A stretch of DNA of 64,000 bases from Cognatundibacterium rugosum. Its GTDB lineage: Bacteria; Pseudomonadota; Gammaproteobacteria; Burkholderiales; Burkholderiaceae_D. Below are positions 54,584-63,910 of the stretch, piece by piece (position 1 is the stretch's first letter; each line of letters opens with the position of its first letter). The notes under the pieces are model-generated. The model had not been told where the DNA came from. It was given only the letters and a program-made list of their open reading frames with translations, and did not search any database. The stretch spans positions 1-64,000 of the forward strand of contig NZ_JACOGG010000005.1 in NCBI RefSeq assembly GCF_014284365.1, written 5' to 3'. Position numbers and translations under genes: made by a program.

Positions 54584-56599
54584 GTGGCTACAATTCAATC
54601 AACTGGCGTCGGATCTGGACTGGATGTGAGCGGCATCATCAGTAAGCTGATGCAGGCTGAAAGTACGCCTTTGGTCAACATTACCAAGAAGCAGGCTAGC
54701 TATCAGGCAAACCTGACTGCTTTCGGCACTGTCAATGGTGCGCTAAGTTCTTTACAAACCGCGCTTGCCACCCTTAACAACACGAATACATTCAAAAATC
54801 TGAATGCATCTGTATCCGATTCATCGGTCGCCAGTGCATCCGCTAACAGCACCGCTGTCGCAGGCAGTTACAATATTAACGTCAGCAAAATCGCGCAGTC
54901 ACAAACGATTTCCAGCGCTGGTCAGGTAAGCACGACGACACCGATAGGATCGGGGACCAGCACAACGATCAGTTTTCAGTTTGGTACCATCACCGGCACC
55001 GCCGCGTCCGGTGTTTACACAGGTGCGAGCTTCGATCAGGATGCTACCCAGGCGACTGGCACGGTTACCATAGACAGCACAAACAATTCCTTGCAAGGCA
55101 TACGTGATGCCATCAATGCTGCGAAAATCGGTGTACAAGCTTCGATAGTTGGTGATGGCAGCGCCACACCGTATCACCTGGTACTCAATTCCAGCAAAAC
55201 CGGTGCGACATCCAGCATGAAAATCACCACGACAGGAGATAGTTCGCTGGCCAGCCTGATGAACTATGATCCGGCCGGGACACAGAATTTTAAAGAAGTC
55301 GTGAATGCGCAAAGCGCCAATCTGACGGTAAATGGTATCGCTGTCACCAGCGCCAGCAATAACGTGTCAAACGCGATTCAGGGCGTGACGATCACAGCAC
55401 AGAAAGTCGGCACGACTTCCGTTAACCTGACTGCGAATACGACCCAGATACAAAGCGGCATCACCGCTTTCGTGAATGCATACAATAGTCTGAATTCCAC
55501 CATCACCTCCGTTACCTCCTACAACCCGGCGACTAAAGCTGCTGGGGCTTTGCTGGGTGATGCAACAGTACAGTCAGTACAAAACCAAATACGCAGCGTG
55601 ATGACCAATTCCGTTGCCGGACTGGGTGGTGGCCTGACCAATCTGGCGCAAATAGGCATTTCCTTCCAAAAAGATGGTTCACTCGCAGTCGATTCAAGCA
55701 AATTACAGGCTGCACTGAGCGCCAACTTCAGTGATGTGGCGGGCTTATTTGCGGCTGCAGGTAAGACGACCGATAGCCTGACTACTTTCGTCGGCGCAGG
55801 CCCCAACACCAAACCCGGTTCCTATGCAGTCAATATTAGTCAACTGGCGACACAGGGCAATCTGACCGGCAGCCTCAACTTAAATAGCGGCCCGACTACC
55901 ATTGCCAGCGGTACTACCCTATCGTTTTCCATCGATGGTGTCGCTGCTGATGTGAACCTGACCGCCGGCACTTATACTGCGACCCAATTGGCGAGCATGA
56001 TACAGTCAGCCGTCAATGGCACCGCTGGTTTTAGCGCTCAGGGTATCAGCATTAGCACCAAGATAGACTCCAATGGCTTCTTGAATATAACCTCAGGCAG
56101 CTATGGGTCCACTTCAAATATCAGCCTGACCAATAAATCAGGCACCGGGCTAGATCAGCTGACTGGCGTTGTGAATGCCGGCACACCCGGCAAAAACGTC
56201 ATCGGAACCTTAAACGGCGTGACCGCAATTGGTGCAGGGCAGACGCTGACCGGTTCCGCCGGGTCGGACTCTGCGGGCATACAAGTTCTGATCAGTGGCG
56301 GCTCCACCGGTGATCGCGGCAGCGTAAACTTTTCTCAAGGCTATGCATTTAATTTGAATGCGACGCTAAGTCGTTTTGTCGGCGCAAATGGTTCTATTAC
56401 CAATGCCACAAACGGTATTAACACCTCAATCAAAGACCTGCAAAAGCAGACTGACACCATCAATAAACGACTGGCAGCCACCCAGGCCAGGTATCAGGCT
56501 CAGTTTTCTGCGCTGGACAAAATTGTAAGTTCCATGACCGCGACCCAGAATTTTCTGACACAGCAGATTAATGTTTTAAACGGCACCACTAACAAGTAA
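54584..56599 (+). CDS. fliD: Flagellar filament capping protein FliD (HAP2)
   Basis: Forms the filament cap that folds incoming flagellin. 671 residues. The N-terminal domain begins TIQSTGVGSGLDVSGIISK (typical FliD), the C-terminal D0/D1 ends with the coiled region IKDLQKQTDTINKRLAATQA and FLTQQINVLNG. Long central Ser/Thr-rich beta domains match the size of large FliD proteins. It starts with GTG after TAAGGAG. A TAAA at 54511 with a poor -10 may hint at a sigma-28 site. Confidence 0.95.
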   Translation: MATIQSTGVGSGLDVSGIISKLMQAESTPLVNITKKQASYQANLTAFGTVNGALSSLQTALATLNNTNTFKNLNASVSDSSVASASANSTAVAGSYNINVSKIAQSQTISSAGQVSTTTPIGSGTSTTISFQFGTITGTAASGVYTGASFDQDATQATGTVTIDSTNNSLQGIRDAINAAKIGVQASIVGDGSATPYHLVLNSSKTGATSSMKITTTGDSSLASLMNYDPAGTQNFKEVVNAQSANLTVNGIAVTSASNNVSNAIQGVTITAQKVGTTSVNLTANTTQIQSGITAFVNAYNSLNSTITSVTSYNPATKAAGALLGDATVQSVQNQIRSVMTNSVAGLGGGLTNLAQIGISFQKDGSLAVDSSKLQAALSANFSDVAGLFAAAGKTTDSLTTFVGAGPNTKPGSYAVNISQLATQGNLTGSLNLNSGPTTIASGTTLSFSIDGVAADVNLTAGTYTATQLASMIQSAVNGTAGFSAQGISISTKIDSNGFLNITSGSYGSTSNISLTNKSGTGLDQLTGVVNAGTPGKNVIGTLNGVTAIGAGQTLTGSAGSDSAGIQVLISGGSTGDRGSVNFSQGYAFNLNATLSRFVGANGSITNATNGINTSIKDLQKQTDTINKRLAATQARYQAQFSALDKIVSSMTATQNFLTQQINVLNGTTNK

Positions 56600-56621
56600 A
56601 AGATAAAGCGAAGGAATTCCC

Positions 56622-57089
56622 ATGTTTAGTTCATCAGCAAATGGCGCGAATGCTTATACAAAAATAGGTGTTGAAACCGGTGTGATTGCCGCGTCACCTC
56701 ATAAACTGATCGTGATGCTGTTTGAAGGTGCCATCGTTGCAATTAATAACGCACAGGTACAAATGCAAAGCGGCGATATTGCCGCAAAAGGCAAATCCAT
56801 TTCTAAGGCAATTTCAATTATTGATAACGGCTTACGGGCCAGTCTCGATAAGCGGGTTGGTGGCGAAATCGCATTGAATCTCGATGCTTTGTATGAATAC
56901 ATGACCAGGCAATTGCTGCTGGCCAATCTCAACAACAGCGAAGATGCACTGATCGAAGTATCAAAATTATTGCGGGATCTGAAATCTGCCTGGGATGCAA
57001 TCGCTCCCCAGGCAACTACAGCGGAAACAGCTCCAGTCATGATGCATGACCCTTTACAACCACGTCCTACTCACGTTTTTGAGGCTTGA
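56622..57089 (+). CDS. fliS: Flagellin export chaperone FliS
   Basis: Cytoplasmic helical chaperone that binds the C-terminus of flagellin before export. 155 residues: YTKIGVETGVIAASPHKLIV, LMLFEGAIVAI-like VMLFEGAIVAINNA, and DALYEYMTRQLLLANL are family segments. The last 25 residues (Pro/Thr-rich) exceed the core. It follows fliD by 22 bases and precedes fliT by 6. Confidence 0.95.
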   Translation: MFSSSANGANAYTKIGVETGVIAASPHKLIVMLFEGAIVAINNAQVQMQSGDIAAKGKSISKAISIIDNGLRASLDKRVGGEIALNLDALYEYMTRQLLLANLNNSEDALIEVSKLLRDLKSAWDAIAPQATTAETAPVMMHDPLQPRPTHVFEA

Positions 57090-57095
57090 TTCAGA

Positions 57096-57431
57096 ATGGA
57101 AAGCTTAGAAATTATCTCCTTATATGAAAATGTCGCGTCTCTGACCAATCAGATGCTCAATGCTGCGCGGGACCGGGACTGGGAACGTTTAAGCTTGCTG
57201 GAAAGTGATTGTTCATTGAAAGTGGAAGCCATTAAGACAGCTGATACACCAACACCGCTCTCCCCTGAGTTAAAAGAAAGAAAAATTCGGGTCATTAAAA
57301 AAATCCTGGCGGACGACAGGGAAATTCGCGATATCACCGAACCGTGGATGGCGGAACTATCACAATTGATGCGCAGCTCAAATACGGCCCTGAAAGTCAA
57401 TACTGCTTACGGGACCGGTAACGCGGCCTGA
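57096..57431 (+). CDS. fliT: Flagellar chaperone FliT-like protein
   Basis: A 111-residue all-helical protein at the position of fliT. Family-like elements are IISLYENVASLTNQMLNAAR and WERLSLLESDCSLKVEA. In enterics FliT is the chaperone of FliD and also inhibits FlhDC. Sequence similarity across FliT proteins is low, so the call rests partly on its position between fliS and the fliK-like gene. Confidence 0.82.
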   Translation: MESLEIISLYENVASLTNQMLNAARDRDWERLSLLESDCSLKVEAIKTADTPTPLSPELKERKIRVIKKILADDREIRDITEPWMAELSQLMRSSNTALKVNTAYGTGNAA

Positions 57432-57436
57432 AGATC

Positions 57437-58552
57437 ATGCCTGTGCGCCTTGACAGCTTGTACAAGCCCATTTCCGCTGTCGAGGCGATCAGTTCTGCAC
57501 TGCCACTCAAAGCGGGCGATCAGAACACCTATCTGAAGTTTGCTCAACTGGCATTGGGCCAGCCTGCTCAGGCTGAAGTTTTGGGCACCAATCCTGATCA
57601 GCTGACGACCATACGCATTGGCGATCTGAGTACCAGCTTAAAGCTGCCGGCCAGTTTTTCGGGTGCCGACAAACTCAGTTTCCGCTTGCTGACGCTCACG
57701 CCAACTATCCATATCAGCCTGCAAAATCCCGCTCAGCCACTCGATGTTGCGCATTACACACTGAATTTACACACCGACATCAATAGTCAACAAGCGCAGT
57801 GGGTCAGAATCAGCCCCGAACAGCTGAGTGCAAGTCTGGCTTTGCAGTTGGCGCAAACTGACGCCAGCAGCGTCACCCAACTCAGCCCGCTGAGTCAAAT
57901 TTTGTTGCGACTGACAGATAAGGGGAAAATCCTGTCAGGAGCAGAACTTCTAGCCGCCCAACCCTTGCTAAATGATGCTCAGGACTTAAGCAAACCCGCT
58001 TTAATGGCAGATACGATGAAAAAGGCCATAGCACAAAGCGGCTTGTTTTATGAGTCGCATATTGCGGCCTGGGCACAAGGACAGCTGGAACAGAAAGCAC
58101 TGGAAGCTGAGCCTCAGCACAGCTTACTGGCAGCGATTCCACCGGAAGCCACTGAGCAAAGTGGATATACAGATAGCTTGAAGCAATTGATTCAAAATCA
58201 GCTACAACTGCTTGAGCAAGACAAATTGCAATGGCGCGGCGAATTATTTCCCGGTCAACCGCTGGAATGGGTGATCACCAGAGAGTCGCCACATCAGACT
58301 ATTGTTACTACACCACCAACTGAAATCTGGCATACCCACTTGCGCATGACGCTGCCGGGACTGGGCGAGCTGGACGCGAAACTACAATTACATCAAAACA
58401 CAGTGCAAATCGCGATCTCCGCCGTTGAATCTTCAGCATTGACACTGGCAGCGAATGAGCGCAGCTTAAGAACGGCCATTGAAGCAGCTGGCATGCAAAT
58501 ATCCGGATTGCAAGTTTCTGAGGCAGTTGCACCTAAGTCGGATGAAGCCTGA
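57437..58552 (+). CDS. FliK-like flagellar hook-length control protein
   Basis: A 371-residue protein ending in a Flg_hook-type domain (about 265-365): LQWRGELFPGQPLEWVI, WHTHLRMTLPGLGELDA and VQIAISAVESSALTLAANER. The N-terminal part is Leu/Gln/Ala-rich and beta/alpha mixed, not the usual long disordered ruler, so it may be a FliK paralogue rather than the main ruler. A second fliK may follow fliJ outside the window. It directly follows fliT. Confidence 0.75.
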   Translation: MPVRLDSLYKPISAVEAISSALPLKAGDQNTYLKFAQLALGQPAQAEVLGTNPDQLTTIRIGDLSTSLKLPASFSGADKLSFRLLTLTPTIHISLQNPAQPLDVAHYTLNLHTDINSQQAQWVRISPEQLSASLALQLAQTDASSVTQLSPLSQILLRLTDKGKILSGAELLAAQPLLNDAQDLSKPALMADTMKKAIAQSGLFYESHIAAWAQGQLEQKALEAEPQHSLLAAIPPEATEQSGYTDSLKQLIQNQLQLLEQDKLQWRGELFPGQPLEWVITRESPHQTIVTTPPTEIWHTHLRMTLPGLGELDAKLQLHQNTVQIAISAVESSALTLAANERSLRTAIEAAGMQISGLQVSEAVAPKSDEA

Positions 58553-58636
58553 AGGCATACAGTGATGTGCAGTACGCCAGCCAACTTGTTCAGTTTATCC
58601 AGTTTAATTTAGCAATAAAAGATACACTCATACACC

Positions 58637-58930
58637 ATGGATGATCAGCCCCATCATTTGCCACTTAAAAATGCCGTGGCACTGGCCTATCATGAGGGTG
58701 AAGGCGCGCCCAAGGTTGTCGCTAAGGGCAAGGGCCTGATTGCAGAACAGATCATACTCAAAGCCAGGGAACATGGCGTGCATGTGCATGAATCAAAAGA
58801 ATTGACGAGTTTACTCATGCGGGTGGAGCTGGATCAGGATATTCCGCCTGCTCTGTATCGTGCAGTTGCAGAACTGCTCGCTTGGCTTTACCATATCGAA
58901 GCCGAAAAGTCTGGAAACAAGCAAAAGTGA
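58637..58930 (+). CDS. FlhB C-terminal-like protein (FhlB/FlhX type)
   Basis: A 97-residue soluble protein that looks like the cytoplasmic tail of the export switch FlhB, with KNAVALAYHEGEGAPKVVAKG, LIAEQIILKAREHGVHVHES and IPPALYRAVAELLAWLY. The NPTH self-cleavage motif is missing, with KNAVAL in its place, so it corresponds to the part after the cut. It may substitute for or regulate the FlhB tail. It lies after the fliK-like gene, with which FlhB would interact. Confidence 0.85.
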   Translation: MDDQPHHLPLKNAVALAYHEGEGAPKVVAKGKGLIAEQIILKAREHGVHVHESKELTSLLMRVELDQDIPPALYRAVAELLAWLYHIEAEKSGNKQK

Positions 58931-58987
58931 TATCTACCCACGCTGACTTTTGTATGACTTCATTTTACTGACAATAACAACACAAAT

Positions 58988-59746
58988 ATGCAACTTACCC
59001 CCACTCTTGGGACAGAGAATCAAAGTCCCTATCAAGTCGAGTCCCGCAGAGAAATTATTGCACTGCTACGTGGGCTAAGTGACAGTAACCAGTTAATCAG
59101 CATGCTGATTAACGGGGGGGCTGAGGTTTTTATCACCTCTATTCTGCATATCGACGAAGCAGCGAATCTGGTCATCGTGGACAGCGCACCTGGTCAATTG
59201 GCGAACCAGCGTATAGCAGAAGCAAATCGTATCTCGTTTGAGGGCTTGCTGGACAAGATAGGTATTCAATTCTCTGCAAACAAAGTCAGCATTGCCAGCT
59301 TTGAGAACCGGCCTTCGCTGCAATTTCCCATTCCGGCTACATTGATACGCCTGCAAAGACGCGAGTACTACCGCATCAACACGCCACTTTCCACGCCAAT
59401 CAAAGCTAATTTCCCGGTCGAAGTCGATGGCCGGATAGAAACACTGAAGCTGACGCTGGTGGACATCAGTTGCGGTGGCATTGCTGTACTCGATGAGAAA
59501 AAAATACTCGATGTGACCGTAGGCACAACCTACGACCACTGCAAGGTGGAATTACCAGGTATAGGCTTAGTTGACGTGAGCCTGCAGATCAGAAATTCTC
59601 AGGAGCTGGTTTTACTGAATGGGAAGTCGAATCGCCGTGTTGGCTGCCAGTTCATCAATTTGTCGAATGCGGTGCTGGCCAGCGTGCAGCGTTACATCAT
59701 GAAACTGGAGCGCGAGCGTAATTCCAAACTAACCGGCATACGCTGA
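58988..59746 (+). CDS. ycgR: Cyclic di-GMP-binding flagellar brake protein YcgR
   Basis: Slows the motor when cyclic di-GMP is high by touching FliG/MotA. 252 residues: an N-terminal YcgR domain (about 15-115) and a C-terminal PilZ domain (about 120-240). The ligand-binding signature is complete: RREYYR (Arg-x3-Arg) and DISCGGIAV (Asp-x-Ser-x2-Gly). It follows the flhB-like gene by 57 bases and converges on fliE. Confidence 0.93.
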   Translation: MQLTPTLGTENQSPYQVESRREIIALLRGLSDSNQLISMLINGGAEVFITSILHIDEAANLVIVDSAPGQLANQRIAEANRISFEGLLDKIGIQFSANKVSIASFENRPSLQFPIPATLIRLQRREYYRINTPLSTPIKANFPVEVDGRIETLKLTLVDISCGGIAVLDEKKILDVTVGTTYDHCKVELPGIGLVDVSLQIRNSQELVLLNGKSNRRVGCQFINLSNAVLASVQRYIMKLERERNSKLTGIR

Positions 59747-59781
59747 CCCGCCCTCTCCGTCTCGCCACCATCCCCTGCCAA

Positions 59782-60147
59782 TCAAATCTGCATACTCATG
59801 ATGTCATGATATGCAGATACCAATTTATTTCTGACCTGCACTGTAGTCTGGAATGAGATATTTGCTTTTTGCATAGAGATCATGACGTCGGACAGACTGA
59901 CTTTATCGTCACCCAATGCAAATTTTCGCCCCAGTTCCTGCGAGCTCATTTGTACCTCATTCACCTGATCGAGCGACGCTTTTAAGGCATCTGCAAAATC
60001 CAGTTTTTGCGGCGCTGTCGTTGCCGCCGCCCCAGTCGCGGCACCAGCCTGATTGACACCAGCGCCAGCCTCCATTTTCGCTGCTGCACTGCGCAACTGT
60101 GCCACCATCGCATCAATGCGGCTGCTATCTATGCCTGCGAGTTTCAT
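59782..60147 (-). CDS. fliE: Flagellar hook-basal body complex protein FliE
   Basis: Periplasmic junction between the MS ring and the rod. 121 residues: the conserved C-terminal half has FADALKASLDQVNEVQMSSQ, LGRKFALGDDKVSLSDVMI and SFQTTVQVRNKLVSAYHDIM. The N-terminal Ala/Gly-rich part is variable. It is transcribed opposite to fliF, so both promoters are in the 351-base gap to its right. Confidence 0.95.
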   Translation of the reverse strand: MKLAGIDSSRIDAMVAQLRSAAAKMEAGAGVNQAGAATGAAATTAPQKLDFADALKASLDQVNEVQMSSQELGRKFALGDDKVSLSDVMISMQKANISFQTTVQVRNKLVSAYHDIMSMQI

Positions 60148-60498
60148 ATCAACTCCCTATTCAATCTGTCTTTTACTGCGCCTGATTTCCCCTGCCATGC
60201 GGCGCTTACGGGCACTTGCATAACAGGAACCATGCTGACTGCTTGGGCGTGTATCTTTAAAAGAATGTCCCATGCAATACCTTACCAGCTTCCACCCGCT
60301 GCATATGCCAGAGTAAGCAGGGAAAATCCCCTTTATTCGGGCCATCAATTTTTGTCGGTTAACGCAAAATAGCTAACAGAGAAAAACCATCTTGGTTTGA
60401 TGCGCAGGAAGCACACCTCTTGCCACAGCCAATAACGCTTAAGCTGACGAGTATCATGTACCCACAATTAACTGATTTTGCCGCGGTTGGAGTAATTT
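60148..60498. promoter_or_regulatory. Divergent promoter region between fliE and fliF
   Basis: No gene is credible. A weak sigma-54-like site, AGCAC-N5-TTGC at 60410-60423, faces fliF but its -24 element is imperfect. No good sigma-28 site was found. A small inverted repeat, AAACCA/TGGTTT, sits near 60385-60399. FlhDC would be expected to act here, but the site could not be named by eye. Confidence 0.4.
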
Positions 60499-62232
60499 AT
60501 GGCCACAGCTGACACATTGTTGAATCCTGAAGAGGTCGTCGCCGAGCCGCCACGCCTGTTCGGCATCCCGCAAACCCCGGGCATACGCATAGCGATGTTG
60601 TCTGGCGGGGCTGCACTGATCATTGCCATCATGGTCGGTTTGTGGCTGTGGGGGCAACAACCTGAGTACAAAGTACTGTTTTCCAATTTCAATGACCGTG
60701 ACGGCGGAGCGATTGTGGCATCGCTGCAGCAAATGAACGTACCCTATAAGTATTCAGACGGCGGTAATGCAATCCTGGTACCGGCCGCACAAGTGCATGA
60801 TGCACGTCTGAAACTCGCCTCACAGGGCTTGCCCAAAGGTGGCAATGTCGGCTTTGAACTGATGGAAAATCAAAAACTGGGTATTTCTCAGTTTTTGGAA
60901 CAGGTCAATTTCCAACGCGCGCTGGAAGGGGAACTGGCACGCTCTATCCAGGCGGTTTCCTCGGTGCAGGCAGCACGCGTGCATCTGGCTATTCCTAAGC
61001 AAAACGTCTTTATCCGCGACCAGCAAAAGCCAACTGCATCAGTATTACTAAACCTCTACCCCGGGCGTAATCTCGACCAGCAACAGGTCAGCGCAATTCT
61101 GCATCTGGTTGCCAGCAGCGTCCCGGAACTATCGACCAAAAACGTATCCATTGTGGATCAGAACGGTACCCTCCTCTCGGATATGAATCGTCAGGGCATA
61201 GGCGCCAATCTGGATCCATCACAACTCAAATACGTGCAGGAATATCAGCAAAACATCATCAAGCGGGTAGAATCCATCATTGCCCCTATCGTTGGTGCCA
61301 ACAATGTGCATGCGGAAGCGACCGCCGATATCGACTTCTCGAAAAGCGAGCAGGCAGCGGAAAGCTATCGCCCTAACTCGCCACCGGAAGCCTCGACCAT
61401 ACGCAGCCAGCAGTCCAGCGAAACCTTCAATAAAAACAATAATCCTTCCGGTGTTCCTGGTGCACTGACTAACCAGCCTCCGGTACCTGCAACTGCGCCT
61501 CTGGTCACCGGCGGCAGCACCACCAGCAGTCAGGCTGCTGCATCCGGCTTGGTACAGAAGGATTCGACCATTAATTACGAAGTCGATAAAACCATACGTT
61601 ATACCCAGCAAGGCATGGGTGGCGTCAAGCGCCTGTCAGTTGCAGTCGTAGTCAACTACAAAAATGAAACCGACAAAAATGGCAAGATCATCCCACGTGC
61701 TTTGACTGATGCTGAAAAAACACAAATTACCGATCTTGCCAGAGAAGCGATGGGCTTCAACAAAGAACGCGGAGATACTTTAAGCGTTGCCAATAGCCCG
61801 TTTGTAGGTCCGGATAAAGAAAACCTGATAGACGCACCACTTTGGAAGCAGCCGGAAAACATCCAGTTGGCCAAAGAACTCGGGCGTTACCTGTTGCTTG
61901 CCGCAGTCATGGCTTACCTGTTCTTTGGTTACTTACGCCCTATCCTGTACAAAATCATGGGCAAAGACAAAGAGAAAGAAGAAGCCGAAGCCAAGGCAAA
62001 AGCAGAAGCCGAGGAGGCAGAACGCATTGCCGAGGAAGAGCGTATCGCCGAAGAAGCCGCCGCTGCAGAAGAAGACGGTGCTGTGGTTCAGCTTTCCAGT
62101 GAAGAGGAACAGCAAGTTGCCGGCAAACAAGCTACTATCTATGAGATGAATCTGGAACTGGCCCGTGAACTGGCTAAATCCGATCCAAGAATCGTCGCTA
62201 ACGTGATTAAAAAGTGGGTGAATAATGAGTGA
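60499..62232 (+). CDS. fliF: Flagellar MS-ring protein FliF
   Basis: 577 residues, the ring on which the basal body is built. Transmembrane helix 1 (about 30-50) is followed by YKVLFSNFNDRDGGAIVASL and the YscJ/FliF ring domains (55-225), then the periplasmic RBM3 region with a Ser/Thr-rich loop (290-350). Transmembrane helix 2 is at about 455-475. The C-terminal tail (540-577, YEMNLELARELAKSDPRIV) binds FliG. A highly charged Glu/Ala coiled stretch (490-525) is longer than usual. It overlaps fliG by 8 bases. Confidence 0.96.
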   Translation: MATADTLLNPEEVVAEPPRLFGIPQTPGIRIAMLSGGAALIIAIMVGLWLWGQQPEYKVLFSNFNDRDGGAIVASLQQMNVPYKYSDGGNAILVPAAQVHDARLKLASQGLPKGGNVGFELMENQKLGISQFLEQVNFQRALEGELARSIQAVSSVQAARVHLAIPKQNVFIRDQQKPTASVLLNLYPGRNLDQQQVSAILHLVASSVPELSTKNVSIVDQNGTLLSDMNRQGIGANLDPSQLKYVQEYQQNIIKRVESIIAPIVGANNVHAEATADIDFSKSEQAAESYRPNSPPEASTIRSQQSSETFNKNNNPSGVPGALTNQPPVPATAPLVTGGSTTSSQAAASGLVQKDSTINYEVDKTIRYTQQGMGGVKRLSVAVVVNYKNETDKNGKIIPRALTDAEKTQITDLAREAMGFNKERGDTLSVANSPFVGPDKENLIDAPLWKQPENIQLAKELGRYLLLAAVMAYLFFGYLRPILYKIMGKDKEKEEAEAKAKAEAEEAERIAEEERIAEEAAAAEEDGAVVQLSSEEEQQVAGKQATIYEMNLELARELAKSDPRIVANVIKKWVNNE

Positions 62233-63220
62233 TGACGGCGTACAGAAAGCAGCGACCTTCATGCTGGCTCTGGGTGAGGATGGCGCAGCGGAAGTCATGA
62301 AATTTCTCGGTCCACGGGAAGTCCAGAAAATTGGTGCTGCAATGGCGACCATAGGCGCTATACCGCACGAAAAAATCGCCAAGGTATTGGATGAATTTAA
62401 AGCCGAAGCCGATGTCAGCTCCTCGGTCGGATTAGACTCCGACGAGTACATCCGCAACGTACTGACCAAAGCCTTGGGCGATGATAAGGCATCGTCATTG
62501 CTTAACCGCATTCTGGGCGGCAAAGATGCCAGCGGGATTGAAAGTCTGAAATGGATGGACTCCCCTTCCGTTGCCGATCTGATCAAGAATGAGCATCCGC
62601 AAATTATTGCAACCATTTTGGTGCATCTGGAAAGCGATCAGGCTTGCGAAATTCTGAATAATTTCTCTGAACGTCTGCGTAATGATGTTGTGCTGAGGAT
62701 CGCGACCCTCGATGGCATTCAGCCAACGGCACTGCGTGAACTCAATGACGTGCTGACCAAGCTGTTGACTGGCAATGAAAGTCTGAAGAAAAAATCCATC
62801 GGTGGTGTGCGTGCTGCTGCCGAAATTCTCAACTTCATGAGTGGTGAAAACGAAGCCTCCGTGATGGACAATCTGCGCAAATATGATGGCGATATGGCAG
62901 AAAAAATCATGGATGAAATGTTCGTCTTCGATAACATCATGGATATTGACGACAAGGGCATACAAATGCTGCTGCGTGAAGTCCAGTCCGACTCGCTGAT
63001 CGTGGCACTGAAAGGTGCCAATCCGGATATGCGTGAAAAAATCTTCCGTAATATGTCGGCCCGTGCAGCTGAAATGATGCGTGAAGATCTGGAATCCAAA
63101 GGACCAGTACGCTTGTCTGAAGTCGAAGCACAACAGAAACAAATTCTGCTGGTGGTACGCCGCTTGGCTGACGAAGGTCAGATCATGCTGGGCTCAAAAG
63201 GCGATGACGCCTATGTCTAG
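62225..63220 (+). CDS. fliG: Flagellar motor switch protein FliG
   Basis: Rotor protein that receives torque from MotA. 331 residues, in three domains: the FliF-binding N domain (GVQKAATFMLALGEDGAAEVM), the middle domain with the EHPQ motif (NEHPQIIATILVHLESDQA), and the C domain with the charged torque helix (SDSLIVALKGANPDMREKIFRNM). All motifs are present. It overlaps fliF at the start and fliH at the end. Confidence 0.97.
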   Translation: MSDDGVQKAATFMLALGEDGAAEVMKFLGPREVQKIGAAMATIGAIPHEKIAKVLDEFKAEADVSSSVGLDSDEYIRNVLTKALGDDKASSLLNRILGGKDASGIESLKWMDSPSVADLIKNEHPQIIATILVHLESDQACEILNNFSERLRNDVVLRIATLDGIQPTALRELNDVLTKLLTGNESLKKKSIGGVRAAAEILNFMSGENEASVMDNLRKYDGDMAEKIMDEMFVFDNIMDIDDKGIQMLLREVQSDSLIVALKGANPDMREKIFRNMSARAAEMMREDLESKGPVRLSEVEAQQKQILLVVRRLADEGQIMLGSKGDDAYV

Positions 63221-63905
63221 TATTTTCCGTAACCTTGATCCGGCCGCCTTCCGCCCCTGGGAGCTGGCTTCGTTCGGGGATAAACATCCAAAAATAGAGT
63301 TAGAGCCTGTTTCTGCCCCTGTTGTAGAGGCAGCGCTAGCCCCTATGCTGACAGAGGAAGAGCTGGAGGCCGTGCGACAACAGGCTCGCCAGGAGGCATA
63401 TCAGGACGCGTATCAGAGCGCTTTTGAACAAGGGCTGCTGGATGGTAAAGAACAGGCTTACGCAGAATCGCGTGCTGAAATGCAGCAGGAATTACAGCAT
63501 TTGCAAGAGCTCACTACAAACTTCAGCGCACAGCTGCAACACATGGGCAAGGAAACGGGCAAAGATTTGCTGGCACTGGCCTTAGATCTGGCACAAGCCA
63601 TGCTCAGAACCCAGATCGACATGCACCCTGAACTCATACTCCGCATCACAGAGGATGCGATTGCTCAGCTACCGTCGCGCCAACAGGCAACCCAAATCCA
63701 TGTGCATCCTGATGATGCAGCGCAGGTAAAGGAATTACTCACCCCCGCCTTGCAACAGATAGGCTGGCGTATCTGCCCCGACGAGCAAATTACGCGTGGT
63801 GGTTGCATGATAGAGACCCCACAAAACGTGATTGATGCAAGCCTGGAAAATCGCTGGCAAAAACTGAGTGCACACATCACCGAACAATTGCAGACACCGG
63901 ACTGA
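63213..63905 (+). CDS. fliH: Flagellar export ATPase regulator FliH
   Basis: Forms the FliH2-FliI complex that feeds export. 230 residues starting MSSIFRNLDPAAFRPWEL. An acidic N-terminal part, a long coiled coil (about 55-110) with the glycine-poor repeat EAYQDAYQSAFEQGLLDGK, and a C-terminal domain (120-225) with ALDLAQAMLRTQI and HVHPDDAAQVKELL. The ATG at 63213 is inside the fliG stop region, with AAAAGG 10 bases before it; an ATG at 63204 is the alternative. Confidence 0.92.
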   Translation: MSSIFRNLDPAAFRPWELASFGDKHPKIELEPVSAPVVEAALAPMLTEEELEAVRQQARQEAYQDAYQSAFEQGLLDGKEQAYAESRAEMQQELQHLQELTTNFSAQLQHMGKETGKDLLALALDLAQAMLRTQIDMHPELILRITEDAIAQLPSRQQATQIHVHPDDAAQVKELLTPALQQIGWRICPDEQITRGGCMIETPQNVIDASLENRWQKLSAHITEQLQTPD

Positions 63906-63910
63906 GACAG

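Noticed and set aside
61933-63142. Long open frames opposite fliF and fliG
   Set aside because: No ribosome sites and no family resemblance; fliF and fliG are certain on the other strand.
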